Below are positions 1 through 7,715 of a DNA stretch of 28,916 bases, in pieces. Source of the DNA: a virus; IMG/VR virus record IMGVR_UViG_3300025168_000453, positions 1 through 28,916 of that record. One strand, 5' to 3'. Under the pieces are notes generated by a model, which did not search any database, was not told the DNA's origin, and worked only from the letters and a program-made list of their open reading frames with translations. Made by a program: the position numbers and the translations under genes. Positions within the stretch are counted from its first letter, which is position 1. Each line of letters opens with the position of its first letter.

Positions 1-2
1 CC

Positions 3-1031
3 ACACGACGTTTTCAAGTAAATCAGGCTATTGAAAGTCGGGGCGGATTACGTTTCAATTACGCTTATGGAGTGAAAGGTGAAACGAGGGCGAGCCAATT
101 TATAATACCTACCCAACATAGCAAAAGCACTGCAGTAAGATGGCTTCCTTTCTACGAGAACCCTTTAATTGTAGAGAGTCGGCGCGCTAAATATGCGCAG
201 ACGGACATCTTCCTCCGCAACGAACCTATTAGACTTTACACAGGAGCAGAGGCTCGTAAGTTTAAAGTTGATATTCATTACAGCATTTATCACATGGCTA
301 TGATGTGCCCTACCTCCCTTCTTTTACAAATGTTCACGGGAGAAGAAAGAGATTTCGCCACCGAAGAAATGCAATCAATTAAACGGTACGTTCGAGATGT
401 TGTAAGTAGGGATGTAGGGGTAGCAGATAATTCCCACGGAAACTACAATTCTATGAAAGAGGCAATCGCGCAGATGCACGAAAGAGCTGCAGACGGTACA
501 GAAGGTCCTTATGGTCCTATCCCAGGTAAAGTAGATTCCCAGTTCAATGTAGGGTTGGTATACACAATGTTTGTTACCAAGGGATACCAAGAAATATTCG
601 GTCTCCTTCAATACGCCCTTAACCATATCCGCAGTTCAGTAATAGGAACCAACGCTATGCCAGTAAAAGGTCCTCCAATAGTTGAGTTGAAGTGGGGTAC
701 AATGTATAACTTTGTCCCGTGCATCGTAACCGATTACAGGATACAGCCGATAGAGGAAGCAGGTTATGACCCTAAGTCCTTATTTTCCCAAAGGTTAAAA
801 GTATCTTTAAGTCTCGAGGAATTCCGTGCTCAGCATGGCAACTTATGGGGAGACCCTTCAGTAACTGGTGACCTTCCAGGCTGGGATACTGTTATGGCTT
901 TAGGAGGTATGGAAGATTACGCAGGTACTCATATCTCCACTGAAGCAACCGACTATCAATCGATTAAAAATCAAGTTAGAAATAGGACGAACCCGGAACC
1001 TGTACCTCTAGTTGATGGGGGAGGAGAATAA
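3..1031 (+). CDS. Probable tail-tube initiator / tube-baseplate connector protein (5' partial)
   Basis: The reading frame is open to the left edge of the window (first full codon at 3), so the gene starts upstream. The GTG at 72 could be proposed as a start, but in-frame residues before it (ending RFNYAYG) look like normal coding sequence and no ribosome binding site precedes it. The visible part is about 343 residues. It has an N-terminal block rich in aromatic and charged residues (RNEPIRLYTGAEARK). Near the C-terminus it has PPIVELKWG followed by a region ending in VSLSLEEF. A PPxVxxxWG strand followed by an LxLEE strand is a pattern I associate with tube-initiator, gpU-like and LysM-type connector proteins (T4 gp48/gp54, Afp7-like). 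The gp53-like gene follows 2 nt after its stop, behind a strong ribosome binding site, which supports a baseplate role. The exact family is uncertain; it could be another baseplate structural protein. Confidence 0.6.
   Translation, partial: TRRFQVNQAIESRGGLRFNYAYGVKGETRASQFIIPTQHSKSTAVRWLPFYENPLIVESRRAKYAQTDIFLRNEPIRLYTGAEARKFKVDIHYSIYHMAMMCPTSLLLQMFTGEERDFATEEMQSIKRYVRDVVSRDVGVADNSHGNYNSMKEAIAQMHERAADGTEGPYGPIPGKVDSQFNVGLVYTMFVTKGYQEIFGLLQYALNHIRSSVIGTNAMPVKGPPIVELKWGTMYNFVPCIVTDYRIQPIEEAGYDPKSLFSQRLKVSLSLEEFRAQHGNLWGDPSVTGDLPGWDTVMALGGMEDYAGTHISTEATDYQSIKNQVRNRTNPEPVPLVDGGGE
1017..1026 (+). promoter_or_regulatory. Strong ribosome binding site for the gp53-like gene
   Basis: GGGGGAGGAG ends 7 nt before the ATG at 1034 and overlaps the last codons of the upstream gene. 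It is one of only two near-consensus Shine-Dalgarno sites in the window, so it stands out and fixes the start at 1034. Confidence 0.75.
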
Positions 1032-1033
1032 TT

Positions 1034-1333
1034 ATGGCAATGTACAATGACAGAGCCCAGATTTTTGCAGGTAAGGTTGTTTCCCATAGAGGAAAAACTT
1101 TAACCGATATAGGAAGTTCTACAGATTATATACAATTTATGCAAAATGTTTCTGACGCAACCAATAGTAAAGTTGCTATTATACCTGTAGGAATGGAAGC
1201 CCGTCCGGACTTACTTGCTTATGCTGCCTATGGAAACGAACTTTTATGGTGGTTGATAGTAGCCGCAAATAGTGCGTATGATTACGAAGTAGACCTAGCC
1301 GCGGGCAACCAAATTCTAATCCCGCAAGTTTAA
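1034..1333 (+). CDS. Baseplate wedge protein, T4 gp53-like
   Basis: This 99-residue protein has the core signature of gp53-type wedge subunits: RPDLLAYAAYGN (residues 57-68), two tryptophans (72-73), N79, and a C-terminal GNQILIP (91-97). That ending resembles the LysM-like 'G..L.IP' seen in this family. In T4, gp53 helps join neighbouring wedges around the hub. The length is short compared with T4 gp53 (roughly 200 residues), as in many distant relatives that keep only the conserved core. The ATG at 1034 follows a strong ribosome binding site and lies 2 nt after the upstream stop. The next gene starts 1 nt after this stop. Function is assigned from motif and context; no search was run. Confidence 0.75.
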   Translation: MAMYNDRAQIFAGKVVSHRGKTLTDIGSSTDYIQFMQNVSDATNSKVAIIPVGMEARPDLLAYAAYGNELLWWLIVAANSAYDYEVDLAAGNQILIPQV

Positions 1334-1334
1334 T

Positions 1335-4300
1335 ATGCCTAAGTTCAATGACCGTCCGGATGCCGCTGAAGTAGTTTCCAATACGAATACCCGTGCCTAC
1401 AATGCAAATGAAGTAGCTCAGGTCTTTATGTCATTTAACAGGAACGATTTAATAACGGCACCTTCTGGGTCCACTTTATTAGAGCCAGGCTTCTACGGTA
1501 TGTCCGACCCTATGGGGATGAGAAGTACCTTAGAAAGATTTGAAGTAAACTTTGCTTATGGAAGTAATACGTCTATGTACAAAATTAGGCTATTAAACCC
1601 AACGACTGAATTAGAGTATCAGTTTGCACAATTCTTCCAACAGATTTACCCAACCGCGCACGGGGTTGTGGATGGGTGGATAAGTGATGAGAAAAGAAGA
1701 GAGCACTTAAATAGTGTTACAGGCGACCGAGATGATTACTACCTTAATACTGGCGACGGTTCACGAAATGTAGTACCTACCACTTATATTAGATGGGGTT
1801 ATGGTACAGAAGAGGAAAACGGGTTATCACAAATTCACAAATGTCGTGTAACTGACGTAAAATACCACATGAACGCTAATGAAGATAAAGTAGTAGAGCT
1901 CATGTTAGTAGATTTATTTACTTTTACGCGCACCTCTAATACTTTTAATAAGCGCGAGCATATTGCTATGGTTCCATGGAAAGACCCGTCAAATCCTGAG
2001 GGTAAACTGGTCTCTCAGATGTTAATGGAAGTTCTTGGAGGATTTGCTTCTGTATACCCCGAACTAGAAGTCATCTCTAATTTAGGGAATACAAGTGATG
2101 CTCAAAAGTCTTTTGCAAATAAAATTGATACTCACGTTGCTGGTGTGGAAAGGTCTTTAGCTAAGACTGCACAACAGAAAGCCGAGGCTGCTTTCAACCA
2201 AGGACGTTCTCTGCTTCTTACACAAGCGGAGCTCGGCGCGAATGCCAGACCTCCCTCATCCTCAACTCGCGGCACCGATGACAAAGTCAGCTCCCAAGGA
2301 GAGGACGACCCAGGACAAGCGGCAAGACCTAGAGAAGATTGGGATGCTGTATATCAAAGACTAAAAGATGACCCTGGAATGAAAGCACTGTTTGAACAAA
2401 ACCTAAATGCTCCTATCGCGAGTATGAAACAGTGGGATAAAGAAAGAAAAAAGACTGGAGAAGTAACAGAAGCTATTAAATTGCAAGCTTATAAAATTTT
2501 CTTTGAGCAAGTAGGTTTACACTGGGAAGTTAACGCTGAACAGAATCTTGAAGTCTTTACAAATGGAGTAGTTGCTCCAAAACAATTAGACGATGGCATT
2601 GAGTCCAGTAAAGACGCTTGGGACCGCTCTGAAAAGCAGTACGACGAAGCTATATCTATTAACTTATTCGATTACGTCACAGGCGCCGACCGAGGAGTTA
2701 AACCAGAGCTACGAGGGTACCAAAACGTGCAGCACGGCTCTGCAGAAGAGGTTCGAGCTGAAGAAAGATTAACTTTTTGGCCGCCCATTTTAGACTTTGT
2801 AGATGCACCAGAAATTATAGGACAAAGTCTTGCAGGTGTTACAAATATTGAAATTAACGGAAGCGGAACTTATGTTAAGGAGTATAATTTCGGCACAGCG
2901 CCCGAGGACTTCTACGAAATAGAAGATGCAATACTAGTTCATTTTGATGAGGTTATGCTGGACAACGTTTTTCAGTACCAAGGTTATGACAGCGTCAACG
3001 AGCGAGATGTGTTTACTTTTGAGGATAGTATCGAAGAGGTTAAATTTTTCGATATAAATGGTGCGGTAGCCCTTAATTCGGAGACAGATACTGGCGAAGC
3101 GGCGATACAAACTTTTTGGCTGTTCAACCCAAACACCACCACACCATCAGGAAACCCTATCAACACAGCCTTTTTACTGCGCGATAAACCTACCGTTTAC
3201 TCAGACGCAATAGACAGTATTCTTACAGCCTCGGACATTGACGGAATTCTGCCTTTTGAGCCGAGTCCATCCGGTGCTATTTACTCCATAACCTCCGAAA
3301 AGAAATCACCGCCGTCCGATTCCCCTAGAGCACTACGTGCCATGACTCACGACGAAAAAGTTAGAGCTTCGTCCAATCAAGCAGCGCCGTTATGGTTACG
3401 ACCAGGACCAGTAAACCCTCCTCTTAACCGGTATAAGGAACCCTTCCGAATGGGAGCTCAGGAAGGTCAACTGAACTATTTCCAAAGCTTTGAGGAAGAT
3501 TATCGATTCTCCTACGGAGACTTGTTGAAAATGTTTCCTCGGGAGATATACCTCCGTGCTATGGAAGGAAACCCTCTAGACACTACCTTCCCTTTAATAC
3601 TTACTGATGTACGCACCCCTTATCAATTTGAGATGGGTCGGTATGATGAAGAAACCTTACAAAGCACTCGAAGGTACATGCCTTACTACGCTCCCTCCTA
3701 CGTTCTTAATAGGAGAAATAAGAACGCTTTAGGTACGGTAGACAACACCGTTTCGCAGGACTATACTGTCCTTAAACAGTTTCCACCCCCGATAGATAAA
3801 TCGTTTCACCCTAATACTTATCCTGTTATAGATAAATCGACCATGGAACTCCTACCGTTCTTCTCTACTCCTGAGATGGGTTACGAGCCCTCTGCAATCC
3901 TAGGAACTCGAAACGAGTTTGCTACATGGAGAGAGACGTATTGCCCTGAAGCGGAAAAACATGTTGATGGGTCGTACCGCGCGTTATTCCCTGCTGATTG
4001 GGGATACGGTTTGGGGTATGGAACTTCGGCCAAGGCAGCCGGGAGCCTGGATAATTGGCAAAGAATTGAAAATCAGAAATTGTATTTAGAACCTACGGCT
4101 GAAACATGGGATTACCTATCGAAAATACCGACCCAGATATTTAATGATAAAGGACCTCGCGACGAAGCATACAACGAGTTGACCGAACCTCCCCCACTAG
4201 AAAAACCTAAAGAGGTCAAGGTTACTGAACCCCCACCCACAAATGGCTTTCTTTCTCTGGGAACTGAGGGCGAAGCCCCTAATGTCTCAATCGCTTTAGG

Positions 4301-5531
4301 AAAGATAAAGGATGCTCTTAACAGCTGGTTAGCAGATTCCGCTGCAAAAATTCAAATTATAGTTTTCGAATTAAGTAGATTGACAAAATCTCAACAAGAT
4401 GACTTTATATCGAGTGTAGACCTTCTCCCCTCTTATACGACAACGGAGAAAACTGCTTTAGTAAAAGAGAACAGAACCCTATTGTTTGTAGCTTCGGACG
4501 ATATCCTCAATTCCTGGTCCGGTCGCTTTATTAATCGCATTCATTCGTTTCCTGAAATAGCCGTCAAGGGTGATGGGATGGAGGGAATCATCTATTTAGA
4601 TTATGCTACCAAAGATTCAATTGTTACCAACCTCAAATTTGAGGGAGAGTATAGATGGCTGTTAGGTATTTCCCAAGCTACGTTTATGAACAGGTACTTT
4701 GGAAGTATAAACGAGTACTTTGATACAGGCGCAGCACAAGGACGTATAGTCAATAGATTCCTAGGTCAAGAATTACAGGCTCGTATTAATAGGTTACGCG
4801 AGCACCCAGAAGACGTAACTGAAGGAGGGTTTACCCTAGCCGAGACTCAGGAGTTATTTGAAAGGTATAACCGAAGACCGGGACAGATAGAGTCTAACAT
4901 GTATATCGATTCTGACGTACTAGCTTTACTTCCAGGACTAGTAGGATTTTATAGCTTCGGAAATCTTTCCAAGATAGTGGGACAGCAGTCTGCTAAAGAC
5001 TTAACGATAATTTCCGCTTTGGTAAATGACACCTTCACCTTAAAGATGTTATTCCCAGAAATGGAGTTCGAGGCAGGCTCTAATCTGAAGACATCACGCA
5101 ATACTTATGGGACAGTAACTAAATCGTATACTACCCCTATTATAACCAGAAGAGTAGATTTCCAAACGACCTATATGCGTTTGGGGGAAGACAACCAACG
5201 AGAATTACAAAGAAAAATGATGGACACCAACTTCTTCTTCACTCAAGCTATGCAGCAGACCATGTGGCAAGTAGAGATAGAAACCCTTGGTATACCAGAA
5301 ATTGACAATCCCGTTGTTGAGTTTACACAAAGAGATGTTATTTTAAGGGTATACGATTCAAGGCTTTCTACAAATACACCTCATTGGTTAAGTGGACCGT
5401 ACCGCATCATAGGTATTGAACATGCAATAAGCCCGGGTGATGGGTATAAAACTAAATTACGAATGCACCGCTCTGATTCACATAGACGAACTATCAACCT
5501 TGCTAAAGGTTTGGAGGTAAACAATGCCTGA
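1335..5531 (+). CDS. Giant baseplate hub protein
   Basis: This 1398-residue structural protein probably forms the central hub that holds the spike. Three parts are visible. The N-terminal part (about 1-295) contains Y-I-R-W-G-Y-G near residue 153 and alternating strands, like the tube-like first domain of hub proteins. A polar linker rich in P, S, D and G (about 300-340) leads to a middle part (340-945). A second proline-rich linker carrying TEPPP twice (about 949-972) leads to a C-terminal part that ends in SGPYRIIGIEHAISPGDGY (about 1351-1369) and then TKLRMHR. A 'G-Y-x-I-x-G-x-x-H-x-I-x-x-G-x-G-Y-x-T-x-L' ending is typical of gp27/gpD/VgrG-type hub domains. T4 gp27 is about 390 residues, so this hub is greatly enlarged. 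The start ATG at 1335 has no Shine-Dalgarno and sits 1 nt after the gp53-like stop (TTTAATATG). The gene ends in TGA, overlapping the spike gene by 8 nt. Confidence 0.7.
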   Translation: MPKFNDRPDAAEVVSNTNTRAYNANEVAQVFMSFNRNDLITAPSGSTLLEPGFYGMSDPMGMRSTLERFEVNFAYGSNTSMYKIRLLNPTTELEYQFAQFFQQIYPTAHGVVDGWISDEKRREHLNSVTGDRDDYYLNTGDGSRNVVPTTYIRWGYGTEEENGLSQIHKCRVTDVKYHMNANEDKVVELMLVDLFTFTRTSNTFNKREHIAMVPWKDPSNPEGKLVSQMLMEVLGGFASVYPELEVISNLGNTSDAQKSFANKIDTHVAGVERSLAKTAQQKAEAAFNQGRSLLLTQAELGANARPPSSSTRGTDDKVSSQGEDDPGQAARPREDWDAVYQRLKDDPGMKALFEQNLNAPIASMKQWDKERKKTGEVTEAIKLQAYKIFFEQVGLHWEVNAEQNLEVFTNGVVAPKQLDDGIESSKDAWDRSEKQYDEAISINLFDYVTGADRGVKPELRGYQNVQHGSAEEVRAEERLTFWPPILDFVDAPEIIGQSLAGVTNIEINGSGTYVKEYNFGTAPEDFYEIEDAILVHFDEVMLDNVFQYQGYDSVNERDVFTFEDSIEEVKFFDINGAVALNSETDTGEAAIQTFWLFNPNTTTPSGNPINTAFLLRDKPTVYSDAIDSILTASDIDGILPFEPSPSGAIYSITSEKKSPPSDSPRALRAMTHDEKVRASSNQAAPLWLRPGPVNPPLNRYKEPFRMGAQEGQLNYFQSFEEDYRFSYGDLLKMFPREIYLRAMEGNPLDTTFPLILTDVRTPYQFEMGRYDEETLQSTRRYMPYYAPSYVLNRRNKNALGTVDNTVSQDYTVLKQFPPPIDKSFHPNTYPVIDKSTMELLPFFSTPEMGYEPSAILGTRNEFATWRETYCPEAEKHVDGSYRALFPADWGYGLGYGTSAKAAGSLDNWQRIENQKLYLEPTAETWDYLSKIPTQIFNDKGPRDEAYNELTEPPPLEKPKEVKVTEPPPTNGFLSLGTEGEAPNVSIALGKIKDALNSWLADSAAKIQIIVFELSRLTKSQQDDFISSVDLLPSYTTTEKTALVKENRTLLFVASDDILNSWSGRFINRIHSFPEIAVKGDGMEGIIYLDYATKDSIVTNLKFEGEYRWLLGISQATFMNRYFGSINEYFDTGAAQGRIVNRFLGQELQARINRLREHPEDVTEGGFTLAETQELFERYNRRPGQIESNMYIDSDVLALLPGLVGFYSFGNLSKIVGQQSAKDLTIISALVNDTFTLKMLFPEMEFEAGSNLKTSRNTYGTVTKSYTTPIITRRVDFQTTYMRLGEDNQRELQRKMMDTNFFFTQAMQQTMWQVEIETLGIPEIDNPVVEFTQRDVILRVYDSRLSTNTPHWLSGPYRIIGIEHAISPGDGYKTKLRMHRSDSHRRTINLAKGLEVNNA
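5513..5518 (+). promoter_or_regulatory. Strong ribosome binding site for the spike gene
   Basis: GGAGGT lies 5 nt before the ATG at 5524, inside the last codons of the hub gene. With the site at 1017-1026 it is one of only two consensus-like sites in the window, which supports the chosen overlapping start. Confidence 0.75.
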
Positions 5532-6615
5532 TTTTCTTGGACCGAAATCGGAAGTTAAAGCTTTTGGAAAGGAGTACACCCCTATCCAAGAAGAGATAGC
5601 AACACAGACAGCAGACAAGACACCTTTTTTAGCATTCGGAACAGTCACTCAGTGTCTAGATATAGAACATTCTGGAAGATTGATAGTTGATTCACCAGCA
5701 TTTGCTCACGGTCCAATGGCATGTGATTATGTATCTCCTATTGGAGGTGGTGGTTACGGCTTCTTCGCGCTACCGGGAATAGGAGCCACTGTTCTGGTCG
5801 GCTCAGTACCCTTCAATGACCCGCCAACCAAATATTTCTGGATGGGCTGTTTGTACGCTGCCGGGCAAGAACAAAGTGATACCTTACGAACCCAGCCGTA
5901 TTACGTTGGACAGTTAGACCCTAACGGAAAACAGTTAAGTAGGACTGAGGTTAAGGACGACGATTCGGGTCCTATCTCCGACTTTGTTCAAACCACTTAC
6001 GGGGTTCCTAACGCGGCGAATACTTACGGTACAAATGATTTACCGGATTCTTACGTATTTAAACATCCTTGTGGTCATGTTATATCCATGAGCGATAAAC
6101 GCTCTGACGTACTTATAAACGAAATTAAATTAAAGACCGCCGAAAACAAGAGGATTATTATGAGCGACGCACCCCCTGCCGCGGGAGGTGAGTGTATTCA
6201 GTTAGTGGACGAGAATAATAATTCCATTAGGATTACAAGCCAAGGGGATGGGAAGACCATAGGAGATAACTCCATTATCGCTGAGGCTAAGCAAGATATT
6301 GACCTTATCTCTAAGGAAGGTTTTGTTTCTTTGACCGTAAGTGACAAGTCCAAAGAACATATCGACTTAACAAACGCAGGCACAGGTGACATTCGGCTGG
6401 ACGCTATGCAAGGGAAGGTTCGGATTGACGCAGATACCTCGATAACTTTAGCGGTTGGAGGGTCTACGATTACAATCTCTGAATCAGGAATTGATATTAG
6501 TGCTAATAAAATTACCATAAACGGTAACTCCGGCGACGTAGTAGTCGCAACAAAGAGCCTTGTAAATCATAAGCATATTGGTAATAAAGGCGCCCCAACA
6601 AGCCCTCCATTTTAA
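5524..6615 (+). CDS. Baseplate central spike, gp5/VgrG/gpV type (no lysozyme domain)
   Basis: This 363-residue protein is the likely membrane-piercing tip under the hub. Residues about 38-115 form an OB-fold-like region: AFGTVTQCLDIEHSGRL, then YVSPIGGGGYGFFALPGIG and VLVG, then a WMGCLY strand. This is the order typical of gp5/gpV/VgrG N-terminal domains. Residues about 195-345 are short repeating strands with D/N/G turns (ITLAVGGSTITISESGIDIS and similar), as expected for a triple-stranded beta-helix spike. The C-terminus carries H349-K-H351 and then GNKGAPTSPPF. An HxH pair at the spike tip coordinates iron in P2 gpV and phi92 gp138 (established knowledge). No lysozyme domain separates the OB-fold and helix, unlike T4 gp5. 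The start overlaps the hub gene by 8 nt, and the stop overlaps the next start (TAATG). Confidence 0.85.
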   Translation: MPDFLGPKSEVKAFGKEYTPIQEEIATQTADKTPFLAFGTVTQCLDIEHSGRLIVDSPAFAHGPMACDYVSPIGGGGYGFFALPGIGATVLVGSVPFNDPPTKYFWMGCLYAAGQEQSDTLRTQPYYVGQLDPNGKQLSRTEVKDDDSGPISDFVQTTYGVPNAANTYGTNDLPDSYVFKHPCGHVISMSDKRSDVLINEIKLKTAENKRIIMSDAPPAAGGECIQLVDENNNSIRITSQGDGKTIGDNSIIAEAKQDIDLISKEGFVSLTVSDKSKEHIDLTNAGTGDIRLDAMQGKVRIDADTSITLAVGGSTITISESGIDISANKITINGNSGDVVVATKSLVNHKHIGNKGAPTSPPF

Positions 6616-7706
6616 TGAAATATATCACAAAGACTTTAAAAGGCACCGATTTATCTTGGGACGGCTCCGTTAACCAGCGACCTCCGTACAGCATGGGTGC
6701 CAACCAATCCTTCCAGATTACGGACAATGCAGTTGAGATATACCGTGGTTCGGAAGAGCAACCAGATAACTCTCCTAGACCTGCGATAAAAGTTCATCGT
6801 ATAGAACTTCTTCCCGAGTGGGACGCTGACTTCTTAGCTAACCAATCCCACTGTATTTATAATGTTGAAGTTATCCCTTTCATAACTACTTTAGGACAGG
6901 GATGGAAAACTTCGAACAACAATGAAGCTACAACCTCAAACATTGTTTTTTCCGCTAATACAAACGCGGAGTGGGAATTAAACGCATTCTCAGGGACCTC
7001 CCAAGGAATCCCCAATGATAGGATATACACCGACCCCTTTATTATCCACCCGTATGAATCTCTTTTCGTACGCTTACACTCAATAGAGAGACTTGGTGGG
7101 CAAGCAGCAACCTTCACATCCTTCTACCAGGACGAAAGCGTCGTTACCGTCAGAATAGCCTATGAAGATTACGACCCTAATGAGCGGTACTATGGAAGAG
7201 TAACCACCAACGATACTTTCGGTTCCGCCGGCGCTGCAAAACCACCAGAGTTCACTACTGAGCAGCGGGCTACAGGGTACATAGACTTTCCTATTATAGA
7301 TTTGTACGACAACAGCCCACTACTCCAAGAAGACCCTTTTACGGACCTTACACCTGACAACAGTTTTCATCTAGACAGCCTTTCTTTTAGAAGTGGTTAC
7401 CCTTTCGGCGGGTTTACAGACACCGGCGCAAGCGCCTCAAACTATATGTACGACATCATGGTTAGTACAGAAGATAACCCTCCTGCGCTCTATACATTAC
7501 GTAAATACATGTCATACACTGCTGGCAACACAGGAGCTGTATTAGATTTCCAAGAGTTGCTTAAAGATACTGTTCTTCTTCAAAAAGGGCAACGACTTTT
7601 TACTCGGATATATCTCGAAGGCTCAGCCCTTGGGGGAGCGACCAATAATCAGTATTATTACCGACAAGCACCCGCTTTTTGGTTTGATGGGACTGTACCT
7701 AAATAA
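6615..7706 (+). CDS. Baseplate-associated structural protein of unknown family
   Basis: I do not recognise this 363-residue protein. It has no signal peptide, membrane segment or catalytic motif. It is rich in beta-strand-like stretches and aromatic residues. The N-terminal (59-183) and C-terminal (251-358) halves look related. Each has a strand opening with an alternating hydrophobic pattern. Each then has a strongly similar core: PFIIHPYESLFVRLHSIERL at 141-160 followed by GG, and TVLLQKGQRLFTRIYLEG at 319-336 followed by SALGG. This suggests two copies of one beta-sandwich domain. It starts at an ATG overlapping the spike stop (TAATG) with no Shine-Dalgarno, so translation is probably coupled to the spike gene. 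Its position between the spike and a LamG protein suggests a baseplate decoration or fibre component (inference). Confidence 0.7.
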   Translation: MKYITKTLKGTDLSWDGSVNQRPPYSMGANQSFQITDNAVEIYRGSEEQPDNSPRPAIKVHRIELLPEWDADFLANQSHCIYNVEVIPFITTLGQGWKTSNNNEATTSNIVFSANTNAEWELNAFSGTSQGIPNDRIYTDPFIIHPYESLFVRLHSIERLGGQAATFTSFYQDESVVTVRIAYEDYDPNERYYGRVTTNDTFGSAGAAKPPEFTTEQRATGYIDFPIIDLYDNSPLLQEDPFTDLTPDNSFHLDSLSFRSGYPFGGFTDTGASASNYMYDIMVSTEDNPPALYTLRKYMSYTAGNTGAVLDFQELLKDTVLLQKGQRLFTRIYLEGSALGGATNNQYYYRQAPAFWFDGTVPK

Positions 7707-7715
7707 TAACACACA

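Noticed and set aside
3791-3841. Short direct repeat around GATAAATCG (peptide IDKS twice)
   Set aside because: It is only about 11 bases long, occurs twice inside one coding region, and is easily explained by chance.
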